Source: Pacificoceanicola onchidii
GTDB taxonomy: Bacteria > Pseudomonadota > Alphaproteobacteria > Rhodobacterales > Rhodobacteraceae
DNA: 64,000 nucleotides
Assembly (NCBI RefSeq): GCF_004804335.1
Contig: NZ_SRXY01000003.1
Coordinates: 310,001-374,000 of the forward strand
Reading direction: 5' to 3'
The translations under genes were made by a program, and so were the position numbers. The notes under the pieces were generated by a model, which did no database searches, was not told the origin of the DNA, and was given only the letters and a program-made list of their open reading frames with translations. Shown here in pieces: positions 16,823 to 27,311 of the stretch; positions within the stretch are counted from its first letter, which is position 1, and every line of letters starts with the position of its first letter.

Positions 16823-18178
16823 ATGAGCAGTGAGGGTGCGATGTTTCTCCGTAAGCGCGAAATTCCTGAAGGACCGCAAAACTTTGGCGCGATCATGCGG
16901 ATGATCGATACAACCATGTGCCGGGTCGAGTTCAGCCCCGAGGGCAAGATCAACTGGGCCAATGCCAACTTCCTTGCGGTGTCGGGTTATACGCTTGAGG
17001 AACTCAGCGGACAGGACCGGGGCCTCGTCTGCGAAGGCGCAGAAGGTGATGATGGCCGTGAGGCCGGGCAACCGTGGAAGATCCTCGAAGAGGATCAGAC
17101 GTTCTCGGGGGTTCTGAAGCTCAAGACCAAGGGCGGCGAGATTCGCTGGCTCACCTCGACCATTGCGCCGGTGTTGAACAAGGACGGGCAGACGCAGCGG
17201 TTCATGCAGATTTCCCGTGACGTGACGCAAAGCAAGATCGCCAACGACAGGATGCGCGCGGCCCTTGTTGGATTGGGGCAGGGGCGGCTGGATCAGACGC
17301 TCGATTTGCCGGACGTGGAAGGATTCGAAGGGATCGCCGGATCGTTCAACGATGCGATGGCGGCGCTTTCGAACGTGGCGCGCGGCACGCTGGGTACGAT
17401 GGACTACCTCGGCGATGACGCGCGCGAATCCATTTTGCGCAACGACCGGCTGACCAAGGATATGCGCAAGCAGGTGGAAACATGCGAAACCGCACGTCAG
17501 GAAATGATGGATGCGGACAGCGCCCAGGCGGAAATTGCCTCTGAAATGCGCGACAATCTGGACATGATTTCCCGCAGCACAACGCTGGCGGAGGAGGGCA
17601 CTGTCGAAATGCGCCGCGCCAGCGAGGCGGCGCTGTCCATGCACGATCAGGCAGAGGCGATGATCGAGGTGAACCGGTTGATCGATTCCGTCTCGTTCCA
17701 GACATCCCTGCTGGCGCTCAACGCCGGGATCGAGGCGGCGCGCGCCGGGCCTGCGGGGGCGGGGTTCTCTGTTGTTGCCGCGGAAATTCGCGGTCTGGCC
17801 AGTCAGGCGGCCGAAGCCTCCGGTGAAATCGCGGGCCGGATTTCCGGCATGGCGGACCGGGTCAAAGAGGTGGTCGCCTGCGTCGAACGCGGTGACAAGC
17901 GGCTCAAGGATCTGTCCGAAAGCCTCGGCTCGGCGTCCCGGCAAATCTCTGGCGTGACCGACATCACGGACCGTCAGGCCAAAGAGCTGTCACAGGCCCA
18001 GGCGGTTCTGGCCGGTCTGGTTCGGAGCCTGTCGGATTCGGCGGACCGGACAAGCAACCAGACAGAGTTGTCCAAGGAGGCGGCCAAGCGTCTTCGGGAG
18101 GTCACGGACGATATTCGGTCCATGGTTGGAGCGTTTACAACATCCGACCAACCCGAGACGGAGAAACGGGCCGGATAA
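16823..18178 (+). CDS. Soluble PAS-domain methyl-accepting chemotaxis protein
   Basis: 451 residues from the ATG at 16823, preceded by AGGGGAA. A long upstream extension of this frame is antisense to purF and is rejected. No membrane span: it starts with a PAS domain (about 20-140, INWANANFLAVSGYTLEEL) followed by the PAC segment FMQISRDVTQSKI. A HAMP-like stretch then leads to the signalling domain, whose hairpin tip is NRLIDSVSFQTSLLALNAGI and EAARAG. It should relay a cytosolic or redox signal to CheA. No che genes are in the window. It stands between purF and cvpA and its stop is five bases from the cvpA stop. Confidence 0.88.
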   Translation: MSSEGAMFLRKREIPEGPQNFGAIMRMIDTTMCRVEFSPEGKINWANANFLAVSGYTLEELSGQDRGLVCEGAEGDDGREAGQPWKILEEDQTFSGVLKLKTKGGEIRWLTSTIAPVLNKDGQTQRFMQISRDVTQSKIANDRMRAALVGLGQGRLDQTLDLPDVEGFEGIAGSFNDAMAALSNVARGTLGTMDYLGDDARESILRNDRLTKDMRKQVETCETARQEMMDADSAQAEIASEMRDNLDMISRSTTLAEEGTVEMRRASEAALSMHDQAEAMIEVNRLIDSVSFQTSLLALNAGIEAARAGPAGAGFSVVAAEIRGLASQAAEASGEIAGRISGMADRVKEVVACVERGDKRLKDLSESLGSASRQISGVTDITDRQAKELSQAQAVLAGLVRSLSDSADRTSNQTELSKEAAKRLREVTDDIRSMVGAFTTSDQPETEKRAG

Positions 18179-18183
18179 GCTGA

Positions 18184-18777
18184 TCAGGTATCGGAGCCGG
18201 CGGTGTCCGTGCCATCGGGCGCGGCGCAGACGCCCACGAGCTGCTCGTACTGGCCGGTGATCCAGCCAAGCGCCTGCTCCGGGTTCTGGTCTTCGACGCG
18301 GTCGGTGAAGCGGGAGAAAACCGCCGCAGAGCGCGAGTCGTCGATCATCGGGATGTCCTGAGCGGTGATCACGGTTTCATAAACGAAGAAGGCAATCGCC
18401 ACGAGCAGGATGCCGCGGGCCACGCCAAAGAAGAAGCCGAGCGCCTGATCCAGCCCGCCCAGTGCGGAGCGCTGGATCAGCGAGGAAAACAGCGGCGTGA
18501 ACAGCGAGGTGATGACCAGTGCCACGGTGAACACGGCGGCAAAGGCTACGACCACAGACAATTCGCAACCTCCGTTTCCGGAGAGGAATTCGCCGATGAC
18601 CGGCGCTTCTTTGACCAGAGGCTGAACCTGCGCCGCGAACATGAAGGCGAGGATCGCTGCAACAACCCAGCCGGCAATCGCCATGGTCTCGCGCACCAGC
18701 CCGCGTGAATAGGCCAAGAGGGCCGACAGGACGATGATGCCGGCGACCGCGCCGTCGATGATCGTGAAACCTTCCAT
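18184..18777 (-). CDS. cvpA: CvpA family membrane protein
   Basis: 197 residues with four hydrophobic spans (about 5-25, 30-50, 70-95, 108-130) and the family opening FTIIDGAVAGIIVLSALLAY plus SRGLVRE. CvpA proteins are inner-membrane proteins linked to colicin V export and biofilm; their molecular role is unclear. The C-terminal cytosolic tail is acidic. It lies 58 bases downstream of radA in the same direction; purF, normally next, follows only after the inserted chemoreceptor. Confidence 0.88.
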   Translation of the reverse strand: MEGFTIIDGAVAGIIVLSALLAYSRGLVRETMAIAGWVVAAILAFMFAAQVQPLVKEAPVIGEFLSGNGGCELSVVVAFAAVFTVALVITSLFTPLFSSLIQRSALGGLDQALGFFFGVARGILLVAIAFFVYETVITAQDIPMIDDSRSAAVFSRFTDRVEDQNPEQALGWITGQYEQLVGVCAAPDGTDTAGSDT

Positions 18778-18835
18778 ATCCTCTGCCCGTCCCTTTGCTC
18801 TTGTTCGTTGTTACCACACGCGGCGCGACGTGGGA

Positions 18836-20200
<1,365 letters not shown>

Positions 20201-20268
20201 GGGGGATCCGGAGTTCTGAGCGAGACGTCAGAGCGTTATGCCGCAAAGCGCGGGCAAGGCCAATGGGG

Positions 20269-21081
20269 CTACTCCGCTGCGCGGTCCCAATAGGTCACGG
20301 TGTTCTCCGGCGAGTTTGGCCCGGACGTGGCGGGCGCGTCTTCGCCGGGGGCATTGGCCATCGGTTCCGGGTCGTCAGCACTGAGTTCCGGCAGCAATCC
20401 GTGCAACTCGTCGCGCAACCGTTCGAGCTGCGCCTTGGCGATGCTCTCTTCCATTTCGACCTGCTCGGTCCAGCGGCGAATGTCGACCGCCATGGCCTTG
20501 GCGCGGTCGATGCGCTGGTTGAAAAGGTCGATCTCCTGCTGGCGCGCGATCAGGAAATCGCGGGCGCGGGTGAGGTTGCGATCCGAATAGGTTTCCGCCA
20601 GTTCGTGGCTGACATGGCTCATCTGGGAGGCCAGTTCTAGGATCGACGGCTCAAGATCGGCCAGATCCGGGTGGTCGCGCAGGAAGGCGATGCGCTCCCG
20701 GATGGAATCGAACTCGCCTTTCATCTGAAAGGTCTCTTCGCGGTCCTTGCGATGGGCCAGTGCATAGGCGCGGGCCACGTCTTTCTGGTTCATGAAGAAC
20801 TGGCGATGCGAGTTTTCGAGCGCCATGATCCGGGCGTTGGACGGCAGGAAGAAGCAAAGCAGCACCGCCAGAGCGGTGAGGCCGATCTGCACCATCATCC
20901 CGGCCTGCGGGTAGGAGGCCTCGCCAAAGGTCAGCGAGAGCGTGAGCCAGGGGGCATAGTTCATCGCGGCGGCAGCGGTATAGCCAAGCAGGCCGAGGGC
21001 GGCGGCGACGATCAGAGCGAAAGCCAGCCGTTGCAGGACCATGCGAATCACAATCGCGATGTCCCGGAGCTGTTGGGGCAT
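20269..21081 (-). CDS. Membrane protein with long coiled coil, unknown function
   Basis: 270 residues. Two N-terminal transmembrane segments (about 15-40 and 60-80) precede a charged, heptad-like region (about 90-240; FMNQKDVARAYALAHRKDRE, IDLFNQRIDRAKAMAVDIRR). Then comes an acidic, Pro-rich tail. Homologues in Rhodobacteraceae are sometimes called DNA repair protein, apparently because of position beside radA; I see no repair motif. AGGAGTT lies 11 bases before the ATG. It could tether a cytosolic complex to the membrane. Confidence 0.65.
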   Translation of the reverse strand: MPQQLRDIAIVIRMVLQRLAFALIVAAALGLLGYTAAAAMNYAPWLTLSLTFGEASYPQAGMMVQIGLTALAVLLCFFLPSNARIMALENSHRQFFMNQKDVARAYALAHRKDREETFQMKGEFDSIRERIAFLRDHPDLADLEPSILELASQMSHVSHELAETYSDRNLTRARDFLIARQQEIDLFNQRIDRAKAMAVDIRRWTEQVEMEESIAKAQLERLRDELHGLLPELSADDPEPMANAPGEDAPATSGPNSPENTVTYWDRAAE

Positions 21082-21177
21082 GGCTGGCTAACTCCTGTAA
21101 AATCCAATATAAAAATTGTCGCATCGGCAAGTTTATGCCGACGTTAAGGATTCACAAAGGGAATTGTGGCGCGGTTT

Positions 21178-21648
21178 TCACCCCAAAGGTGTTTGAGGCG
21201 GGCTCATTTGCTCGGGATTGGCACCCTTGCGGCTCTCCAGAACACCCAGCAAAACAGAGGCGAGGATGCAGCCCGTAAAGAGGTAGAGGCCCCAGGCTGT
21301 TTCGACCCGCCCGACACCCATGCCCTTGGCCAAGGTGATGTAGACGGCGATCAAAAAGATGTCCGCCATGGCAAACTTTCCCAGCAGATTGACGGCCCAG
21401 AGTGCGCGGCGGTCCAGCAGGTGAAACTGGATCAGGGCAAGGCCCAGTGTTTTCAACATGGGCGCAAACAGCGCAAAAACGGTGACTACCAGCGCAAGGA
21501 AAATGTCGCTTTCCCACAGGCTTTGAAGGCCGGAGAGGACGGAAATCTCGCTCAGGGAAAACAGCGGCAGCAGTCCCGCGCGCAGGAGCGGCGCGACCCA
21601 GGCGATGGGATAGAGGATCAGCAGCGCGAGGTTCGCCCAGCGGATCAT
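21178..21648 (-). CDS. PqiA-domain membrane protein
   Basis: 156 residues, one PqiA half without the zinc-ribbon cysteines. Four hydrophobic segments with the PqiA patterns LLPLFSLSEISVLSGLQSLW, KFAMADIFLIAVYITLAKG and LYLFTGCILASVLLG. PqiA proteins are inner-membrane partners of MCE-type lipid transporters. The ATG overlaps the stop of the upstream membrane protein gene by four bases. Last gene of the alr-mlaE-mlaF operon, which fits a role in lipid transport. Confidence 0.75.
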   Translation of the reverse strand: MIRWANLALLILYPIAWVAPLLRAGLLPLFSLSEISVLSGLQSLWESDIFLALVVTVFALFAPMLKTLGLALIQFHLLDRRALWAVNLLGKFAMADIFLIAVYITLAKGMGVGRVETAWGLYLFTGCILASVLLGVLESRKGANPEQMSPPQTPLG

Positions 21649-22028
21649 GCGGCGTACCAGGTCAATCCAAACAGAACGGCAAGCATGAGGAAGTGAATGG
21701 CGTCGAGCCAATGGGTCTTGGCCGTCTTGATGAACCCGGAAAGGGCCAGGAAAGCCGAAGGCACAAGCAGCGCGGTCAACCCGCCGCCGTGGCGCATCAG
21801 ACTGTCGGCCTGCACGTAAAGCGGGCCGGAGTTGAGGCCGACAGCCGGGGCAAAGATCGTCGCCAGCGCGGCAAGCGCCAGAAGGAGCGCGATGAGGGCG
21901 GGCCATCGGCCGGGTCCATGGCCGAGGATCACGCGCACCAAAGCGAGCCCTGCGAGGATTTCCAGATAGACGAACTTGTTGAAGAAGATCGCCCAAAGGA
22001 GCACGGGATCGGGTTCAAGAAAACTCAT
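21645..22028 (-). CDS. Small four-helix membrane protein of unknown function
   Basis: 127 residues with four hydrophobic segments (about 8-28, 40-60, 80-100, 108-126) and few charges. ATG at 22028, overlapping the mlaF stop by four bases; its own stop overlaps the pqiA-domain gene by four. I do not recognise a family. The position suggests a subunit or accessory factor of the MlaEF transporter. Confidence 0.65.
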   Translation of the reverse strand: MSFLEPDPVLLWAIFFNKFVYLEILAGLALVRVILGHGPGRWPALIALLLALAALATIFAPAVGLNSGPLYVQADSLMRHGGGLTALLVPSAFLALSGFIKTAKTHWLDAIHFLMLAVLFGLTWYAA

Positions 22029-22771
22029 CTGACGGCCTCGATCGGGCCTTCCGCGCGGCCTGCGATGAATTGGTCGAGATAGGGATCGCCGGATTGGTCC
22101 ATGTCTTTCACGGGGCCAGTCCATTGGATCACGCCACCGTGCAGCATGGCCACGTGATCGGCGATGGCGCGCACGGAGGTCATGTCATGGGTGATGGTCA
22201 TGGCGGTTGCGCCCATCTCAACAACGATTTCCCGGATCAGATCATTGATGACACCGGACATGATCGGGTCAAGCCCGGTTGTCGGCTCATCAAAGAATAT
22301 GATTTCGGGCTCGGCGGCGATGGCACGGGCAAGGCCGACGCGTTTTTGCATGCCGCCCGACAATTCCGCCGGGAAACGGTCCGCCACATCGGGTTTGAGG
22401 CCGACGCGGCGCAGTTTTTCGATGGCAATCTCGCGCGCCTCGGATTTGGGGCGCTTGAGCGAGCCGCGCAAAAGACGAAAGGCGACATTTTGCCAGACGG
22501 TCAGCGAGTCAAACAGCGCGCCGCCCTGAAAGAGCATGCCAAAGCGGGCGAGGAACGCGTCCCGGTCCCCTTTGGTCACGTCTTTGCCGTCAAGGGTGAT
22601 CAGGCCTGAATCCGGATGAACAAGGCCAAGGACGGACTTCAGCAGCACGGATTTGCCGGTGCCGGAGCCGCCGATGATCACCATGGAGGTGCCCGATTCA
22701 ATCGTCAGGTTCACGCCTTTGAGTACGGCGTTGCTGCCGAAGGTTTTATGGACGTCCGAAAGCGCGATCAT
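22025..22771 (-). CDS. MlaF-like ABC transporter ATP-binding protein
   Basis: 248 residues. Walker A IGGSGTGKS (about 34-42), signature LSGGMQKRVGLARAIA, Walker B IIFFDEPTTGLD. The GGMQKR form is typical of Mla/Mce ATPases that move phospholipids between the inner membrane and an MCE periplasmic partner. Cytosolic partner of the MlaE-like permease 61 bases upstream. No MlaD (MCE) gene is found in the operon. Confidence 0.88.
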   Translation of the reverse strand: MIALSDVHKTFGSNAVLKGVNLTIESGTSMVIIGGSGTGKSVLLKSVLGLVHPDSGLITLDGKDVTKGDRDAFLARFGMLFQGGALFDSLTVWQNVAFRLLRGSLKRPKSEAREIAIEKLRRVGLKPDVADRFPAELSGGMQKRVGLARAIAAEPEIIFFDEPTTGLDPIMSGVINDLIREIVVEMGATAMTITHDMTSVRAIADHVAMLHGGVIQWTGPVKDMDQSGDPYLDQFIAGRAEGPIEAVR

Positions 22772-22803
22772 GTTAGCGCCTCGCCCGGGGCAGCCGGAGA
22801 CAT

Positions 22804-22826
22804 GGATATTTGGACAGAGAAGAAAC
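22804..22826 (-). repeat. Short member of the TTTCTT...CCAAATA 3'-end repeat family
   Basis: On the minus strand: GTTTCTTCTCTGTCCAAATA then TCC, six bases past the mlaE stop. Nearly the same as 1783-1805. Confidence 0.55.
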
Positions 22827-22832
22827 AGGGGG

Positions 22833-23615
22833 TCATAGCGAGAAGAATATCCCTGTCAGCAGGAAGTTGGCGGCGAGGATGAGGACGGCGGCGGCTTCGA
22901 CCGAGCCTTTGGTGGCGCGGCCCACGCCTTGCGCGCCGCGGCCCGAGTTCATGCCGTAGTAGCAGCCCATGAGCGCCGCGATGCCGCCGAAGACGCAGCC
23001 TTTGACGAGGCTTGAGATGATGTCGAGCGGCTCGAGGAAATCCACGGTGTTCTTGATATAGGCGGCAGCGTTGAAGCCGAGCGAGCCGGTGGCGACGGCA
23101 TAGCCGCCGAAGATGCCGATGATATCACCCACGCCCACGAGGCAGGGCACCACGAGAAGCGCGGCCAGAACACGCGGTGCGGTGAGGTATTTCATCGGGT
23201 TTGTGGAGAGGGTGACAAGCGCGTCGATCTGCTCGGTCACCTTCATGGTGGCGATCTCGGCGGCGATCGAGGAGGTCACGCGGGCCGCGATCATCAGGCC
23301 GACGAGGACGGGTCCAAGTTCGCGCACCATGCCGATGGCGACGATCTGTGGCACCACCGCTTCGGCGTTGAAGCGCGCGCCGCCGGCGTAGATCTGCAAG
23401 GCGAGCGCCGCGCCGGTGAAGATGGCGGTGAGGCCGACCACGGGCAGGGAGAGCCAGCCGATGTTCAGAAGAGCAACGGCAAATTCGCGGCCATAGAAGG
23501 GCGGGCTGACCATGTGGCGCAGGGTGGCGAGCGCAAAGAGCGCGACACGGCCGATGCTGGCCAGAAAGCCGAGGCTGGTGCGGCCCAATGCACCAAGGGG
23601 CGAGAGCAGGATCAT
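22833..23615 (-). CDS. MlaE-like ABC transporter permease
   Basis: 260 residues, five to six membrane spans. MlaE family features: [56 protein letters not shown] and the closing TNFLLT-like [10 protein letters not shown]. The ATG at 23615 overlaps the alr stop by four bases, and longer in-frame starts run into alr. With the MlaF-like ATPase it should form an inner-membrane lipid transporter. Confidence 0.88.
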   Translation of the reverse strand: MILLSPLGALGRTSLGFLASIGRVALFALATLRHMVSPPFYGREFAVALLNIGWLSLPVVGLTAIFTGAALALQIYAGGARFNAEAVVPQIVAIGMVRELGPVLVGLMIAARVTSSIAAEIATMKVTEQIDALVTLSTNPMKYLTAPRVLAALLVVPCLVGVGDIIGIFGGYAVATGSLGFNAAAYIKNTVDFLEPLDIISSLVKGCVFGGIAALMGCYYGMNSGRGAQGVGRATKGSVEAAAVLILAANFLLTGIFFSL

Positions 23616-24649
23616 GCGCCCACGTACTCGCGGGCGTAGCGGTTGCCAAGCGAGGTCAGGATTTCGTAGCCGATGGTTCCGGCCCACTCCGCGACCGTGT
23701 CGACAGATTGGTGCTGGCCCAGCAGTTCCAGCGCGTCCGGTTCATGATCGAGGGCTGTCACATCGACGCCGATCAGGTCCATGGAAATGCGGCCCAGAAC
23801 CTTGCAGCGGGTCTCGCCCGCCCAGAGCTGCGCGTTGGGCCCCATGGCGCGCAAGATGCCGTCCGCATAGCCGCTGGCGATGGTGGCAACGCGCATTGGG
23901 GCAGGCGCAGTGAAGCTGTTGCCATAGCCAACGGTTTCGCCCGGCTCGATCTCGCGCACCTGGATGACGGGGATCGAAAGGGTGACGACGGGGCGCGCAT
24001 CAACAAAGGGCAGCCCGCCATAGAGGCCGATGCCGGGGCGGGTGACGTCGAAGTGATACTCCGGCCCCAGCAGAATGCCGCCGGTCGCCGAGAGTGCGCG
24101 CGGCACATCAAGACCATCGGTCATGGCGCGGAATGCCCCCAATTGCCGCGGGTTCATCGCGTGGGTTGGCTCATCGGCGCAGGCCAGATGGCTCATCAGC
24201 AGCGTCGGGTTTTGCGCCAGCGCGATGTCACGCAGGGCGCTCCATTCGGCGGGTTCCATGCCGAGCCGGTTCATGCCGCTGTCAAGCTGAATGCCGAACG
24301 GATGGCCCGGAAGGCTTTCCACATGGCGCAGCATCTGGTCGATGGAGTTGATCATCGGGGTCAGACCGGCCTCGCGGATCAGCGCCGCATCGCCTGCCAT
24401 ATGGCCGGAAAAGACGTTGATCTCGGGGCCGGGACCAAGCACACGGCGCAGGGCCGCGCCTTCTTCGGCCACGGCCACAAAGAACCGCCGCGCGCCGGCC
24501 TGTGCCAGCGCCGGGGCGATGGCGTCGATACCCAGTCCGTAGGCGTTGGCCTTGACCACCGCGCCGGTCTCCGCGCGGCTTTTGCCCGCAAGGGCGCTCC
24601 AGTTGGCGCACAGGGCGCCGAGATCGATTGTAAGACGTGCTTGTGCCAT
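23612..24649 (-). CDS. alr: Alanine racemase
   Basis: 345 residues from the ATG at 24649. PLP enzyme making D-alanine for peptidoglycan. The PLP lysine is in [11 protein letters not shown], the barrel residues HLACAD, GIGLYGG and GYGNSFT follow, and the C-terminal beta domain has [12 protein letters not shown]. The start is uncertain: a second ATG at 24667 adds six residues. GGGAGG lies only two bases before 24649, oddly close. The stop overlaps mlaE by four bases, coupling cell-wall precursor and lipid-transport genes. Confidence 0.93.
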   Translation of the reverse strand: MAQARLTIDLGALCANWSALAGKSRAETGAVVKANAYGLGIDAIAPALAQAGARRFFVAVAEEGAALRRVLGPGPEINVFSGHMAGDAALIREAGLTPMINSIDQMLRHVESLPGHPFGIQLDSGMNRLGMEPAEWSALRDIALAQNPTLLMSHLACADEPTHAMNPRQLGAFRAMTDGLDVPRALSATGGILLGPEYHFDVTRPGIGLYGGLPFVDARPVVTLSIPVIQVREIEPGETVGYGNSFTAPAPMRVATIASGYADGILRAMGPNAQLWAGETRCKVLGRISMDLIGVDVTALDHEPDALELLGQHQSVDTVAEWAGTIGYEILTSLGNRYAREYVGA

Positions 24650-24776
24650 GGCCTCCCTGTTTGTCATGGAGCGCCGCCGCGTCAAGGGGGAAATGCGCCG
24701 GGTGCTTCTGCGAAATCGTCAGTCCGGGGCTTTATGCTCTCTTGTGGGCACCTTTGCCCGGCGTTAGGGATTGGGC

Positions 24777-25778
24777 ATGACAGAGTTTGAACAGCAGCTC
24801 AGCGCCAAGATTGACGGCAAAACCAAGCCCTTGGGGGCCTTGGGCCAGATCGAGATCCTCGCGGCCAAGGTGGCCCGTCTGCAGGGGCGGCTGGATCCGG
24901 TGATGGAGCGTGCGCGGCTGGTGATTTTCGCCGGTGATCATGGCATTGCCCGCTCTGGCGTCTCGGCTTATCCGGTCGAAGTGACGCGGCAGATGGTGCT
25001 GAACTTCGCGGGTGGCGGGGCGGCGGCCAATGTGTTTGCCCGGACAAACGGGCTTGATCTGACGGTGGTCAATGCCGGGGTCGTGGGCGGACGGTTTGAT
25101 ATGCCGCAGGTGCGCGATGAGCCGTTGGGCGAGGGCACCGGAAACAGCCTGATTGGCCCGGCCATGCGCGTGGACACATGTGAAAAGGCCTTGTCTATCG
25201 GGCGCGAGATCGGGGCGGAAGGCGACTGGAACGCCTGCGCCTTTGGCGAGATGGGCATCGGCAATACCTCGGCGGCGGCTCTGGTCGCGCACCGGCTGAC
25301 CGAAGCGCCGCTGACATCGCTGGTCGGGCGCGGCACCGGTATGGATGACGATGGGCTGATCCGCAAACACGAGACACTCAGCCGCGCCAGCGCGCGGGTT
25401 TCTGCCCAGCTTGGCCCGATGGAGGCCTTGGCGGAGTTCGGCGGCTTCGAGATTGCCATGATGGCGGGGGCGATGCTTGGCGCGGCGGAGGCGCAGCGCA
25501 TGGTGCTGGTCGACGGCTATATCGCCTCGGTTGCGGCGCTGGCGGCCGCGCGGATCGAGCCGAAGGCCCGCGACGCCATGGTTTTCTGCCATTTGTCCGG
25601 CGAGCCGGGGCATCGGGTTGTGCTTGATACGATGGGGGCCAAGCCCTTGTTGCAATTGGATATGCGGCTGGGTGAGGGCACCGGTGCGGCGCTGGCCTGG
25701 CCCTTGGTGCGGGCGTCTGTCGCCATGCTGAACGACATGGCGTCCTTTGCGGAGGCCGGGGTGTCGGAGGCGGAATGA
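24777..25778 (+). CDS. cobT: Nicotinate-nucleotide-dimethylbenzimidazole phosphoribosyltransferase
   Basis: 333 residues. Makes alpha-ribazole phosphate for the lower ligand of cobalamin. Family motifs: IFAGDHGIARSGVSAYP, FGEMGIGNTSAAA, and LGEGTGAALAWPL containing the catalytic glutamate. ATG at 24777 preferred to a TTG at 24771. I looked for a cobalamin riboswitch in the roughly 110 bases upstream and saw none. It overlaps cobS by four bases. Confidence 0.95.
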   Translation: MTEFEQQLSAKIDGKTKPLGALGQIEILAAKVARLQGRLDPVMERARLVIFAGDHGIARSGVSAYPVEVTRQMVLNFAGGGAAANVFARTNGLDLTVVNAGVVGGRFDMPQVRDEPLGEGTGNSLIGPAMRVDTCEKALSIGREIGAEGDWNACAFGEMGIGNTSAAALVAHRLTEAPLTSLVGRGTGMDDDGLIRKHETLSRASARVSAQLGPMEALAEFGGFEIAMMAGAMLGAAEAQRMVLVDGYIASVAALAAARIEPKARDAMVFCHLSGEPGHRVVLDTMGAKPLLQLDMRLGEGTGAALAWPLVRASVAMLNDMASFAEAGVSEAE

Positions 25779-26542
25779 GGCTCGATCTTCGACTGGAGAA
25801 AACCCTGTTCCTGTTGGCGGTCCAGTTTCTGACCCGCCTGCCGGTGCCGCGCGATCTGGAGTTTTCCGACGATCTTCTGATCCGGGCGACGAAGTATTAC
25901 CCGGCGGTGGGCGCTCTGATCGGCGGGATCGGGGCTCTGGTACTCTGGCTGTCCAGCCTGGCCTTGCCGCAGGGCGCGGCGGTGGTTTTGTCGATGGCCG
26001 CGACGATTCTGGCGACGGGGGCTTTCCACGAAGACGGACTGGCGGACTCGCTTGACGGTTTGGGCGGCGGGCTGACGCGGGAGCGGTCGCTGGAAATCAT
26101 GCGCGATTCCCGGATCGGTACCTATGGCTCGGTTGCACTGTTGCTGGCGCTTGGGCTCAAGGCGAGCCTTCTGATGGCGTTGCCCGTCTGGACGGCGGGG
26201 CTGGTGTTGATCGCAAACCATACGGTCAGCCGCATGGCGGTGGTGCATGTGATTGCGACCACGGACTATGCCCGCGACAAAGGCGCGAAATTCACCGTGC
26301 CGACGGTGACGCCCGAAGGGTATCGGGTAGGGATCATCTCGGCGGTGCTGGTTCTGTTTCTGACCGGGCTGTGGCTCGGGTGGGTCGCAACTTTTGTGAT
26401 CTTTGCCGGCAGCACGGCTTTGGGTCAGATTTTCCGGGCGATTTATCTGCGCAAACTGGGCGGTTACACCGGTGATTGCCTTGGCGGCACACAGCAACTG
26501 GCCGAACTGGGCGCGCTTCTGGCGGTGTCTGTGTGGCTCTGA
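25775..26542 (+). CDS. cobS: Adenosylcobinamide-GDP ribazoletransferase (cobalamin synthase)
   Basis: 255 residues, polytopic membrane enzyme joining alpha-ribazole to adenosylcobinamide-GDP. Family motifs: FLTRLPVP near the N-terminus, TGAFHEDGLADSLDGLGGG with the metal-binding acidic residues, RDSRIGTYG, and C-terminal GGYTGDCLGGTQQL. Second gene of cobT-cobS-cobC, coupled to cobT through an ATGA overlap. Confidence 0.95.
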   Translation: MRLDLRLEKTLFLLAVQFLTRLPVPRDLEFSDDLLIRATKYYPAVGALIGGIGALVLWLSSLALPQGAAVVLSMAATILATGAFHEDGLADSLDGLGGGLTRERSLEIMRDSRIGTYGSVALLLALGLKASLLMALPVWTAGLVLIANHTVSRMAVVHVIATTDYARDKGAKFTVPTVTPEGYRVGIISAVLVLFLTGLWLGWVATFVIFAGSTALGQIFRAIYLRKLGGYTGDCLGGTQQLAELGALLAVSVWL

Positions 26543-27036
26543 CCTTGCTGCGCCACACCACGCCGCAGGTCGCGGCGGGGGTGTGTTATGGGGTCACCGA
26601 TCTGGACCTGGCAGAAAGCTTTGAGCAGGAGGCTGAGGCGGTTCTGTCCGAATTGCCGGATGTTGCGGCGATTGTTTGCTCGCCTTTGCTGCGGTGCAGG
26701 CGGCTCGCGGAGCGGATCGGGCTTCACCTGTCGCGTGAGGTTCTTGTCTCAACTGATTGGCGTGAAATGGATTTTGGCGTTTGGGAGGGGCAGGGGTGGT
26801 CTGATCTTCCGCGCGCGGAGTTGGACGCCTGGGCCGCCGATTTTCATGACTACGCCGGACATGGTGGCGAAAGCGTTGCGGCGTTACACACGCGTGTGCG
26901 GCAAGGTCTTGCCGCCGCGCCGGACGGTGCGCTGATCGTGACGCATATGGGCTGTATCAAAGCCGCGCTGGTGGAACGCGGAGATGCGGACGGGTGGAAC
27001 GCCCGCCTGCCTTTTGGCGGAATGGTGCGGGTTTGA
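26533..27036 (+). CDS. CobC-like alpha-ribazole phosphatase (histidine phosphatase family)
   Basis: 167 residues from a GTG at 26533 that overlaps cobS by ten bases. Histidine phosphatase fold: catalytic LLRHTTP (the CobC-type RHT variant of RHG), WREMDFGVWEGQGW, and late THMGC holding the second His. It likely removes phosphate from alpha-ribazole phosphate in cobalamin synthesis, as the operon implies. Without an ATG and with a poor ribosome site, translation probably depends on coupling to cobS. Confidence 0.82.
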   Translation: MALTLLRHTTPQVAAGVCYGVTDLDLAESFEQEAEAVLSELPDVAAIVCSPLLRCRRLAERIGLHLSREVLVSTDWREMDFGVWEGQGWSDLPRAELDAWAADFHDYAGHGGESVAALHTRVRQGLAAAPDGALIVTHMGCIKAALVERGDADGWNARLPFGGMVRV

Positions 27037-27063
27037 AGGGTTTTTGGCGGTCATTGAGCCAAT

Positions 27064-27299
27064 CCCGTCCGGGACTTAATCCGGGACCTTATCGTCAGAG
27101 AGCAAGCTCCGCCTATTGACGGGCCGTGGTACGGCGATCCACCCTCAGATCCCCTTGATTTATACCTGCCACTGGCGCGCTAGGCCCATGTGGTTCATTT
27201 CGACAACCCAATCGCCGTGCCGTGGGGACGGCCCGTCAATAGGCGCGGCGGCCTGCGGCCTTGATTCCGCGCCTGGGGTGAGATGAACGGCCGCTTCAG
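27064..27299 (-). repeat. Dispersed inverted-repeat element, copy 2 (reverse orientation)
   Basis: About 236 bases matching copy 1 and copy 3 in reverse. Arms at 27110-27138 and 27211-27249 pair over CCTATTGACGGGCCGT and its complement. Where copy 3 has C-G (CGAC/GTCG) this copy has T-A (TGAC/GTCA), on both sides. A small terminal hairpin (27066-27088) contains CCGGGAC. It fills most of the 275-base gap between the convergent cobC-like and dnaB genes, a likely terminator position. Confidence 0.8.
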
Positions 27300-27311
27300 G
27301 CCACGATACCC

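Noticed and set aside
24650-24776. Cobalamin riboswitch upstream of cobT
   Set aside because: The gap is short and I see no B12-box-like conserved core.
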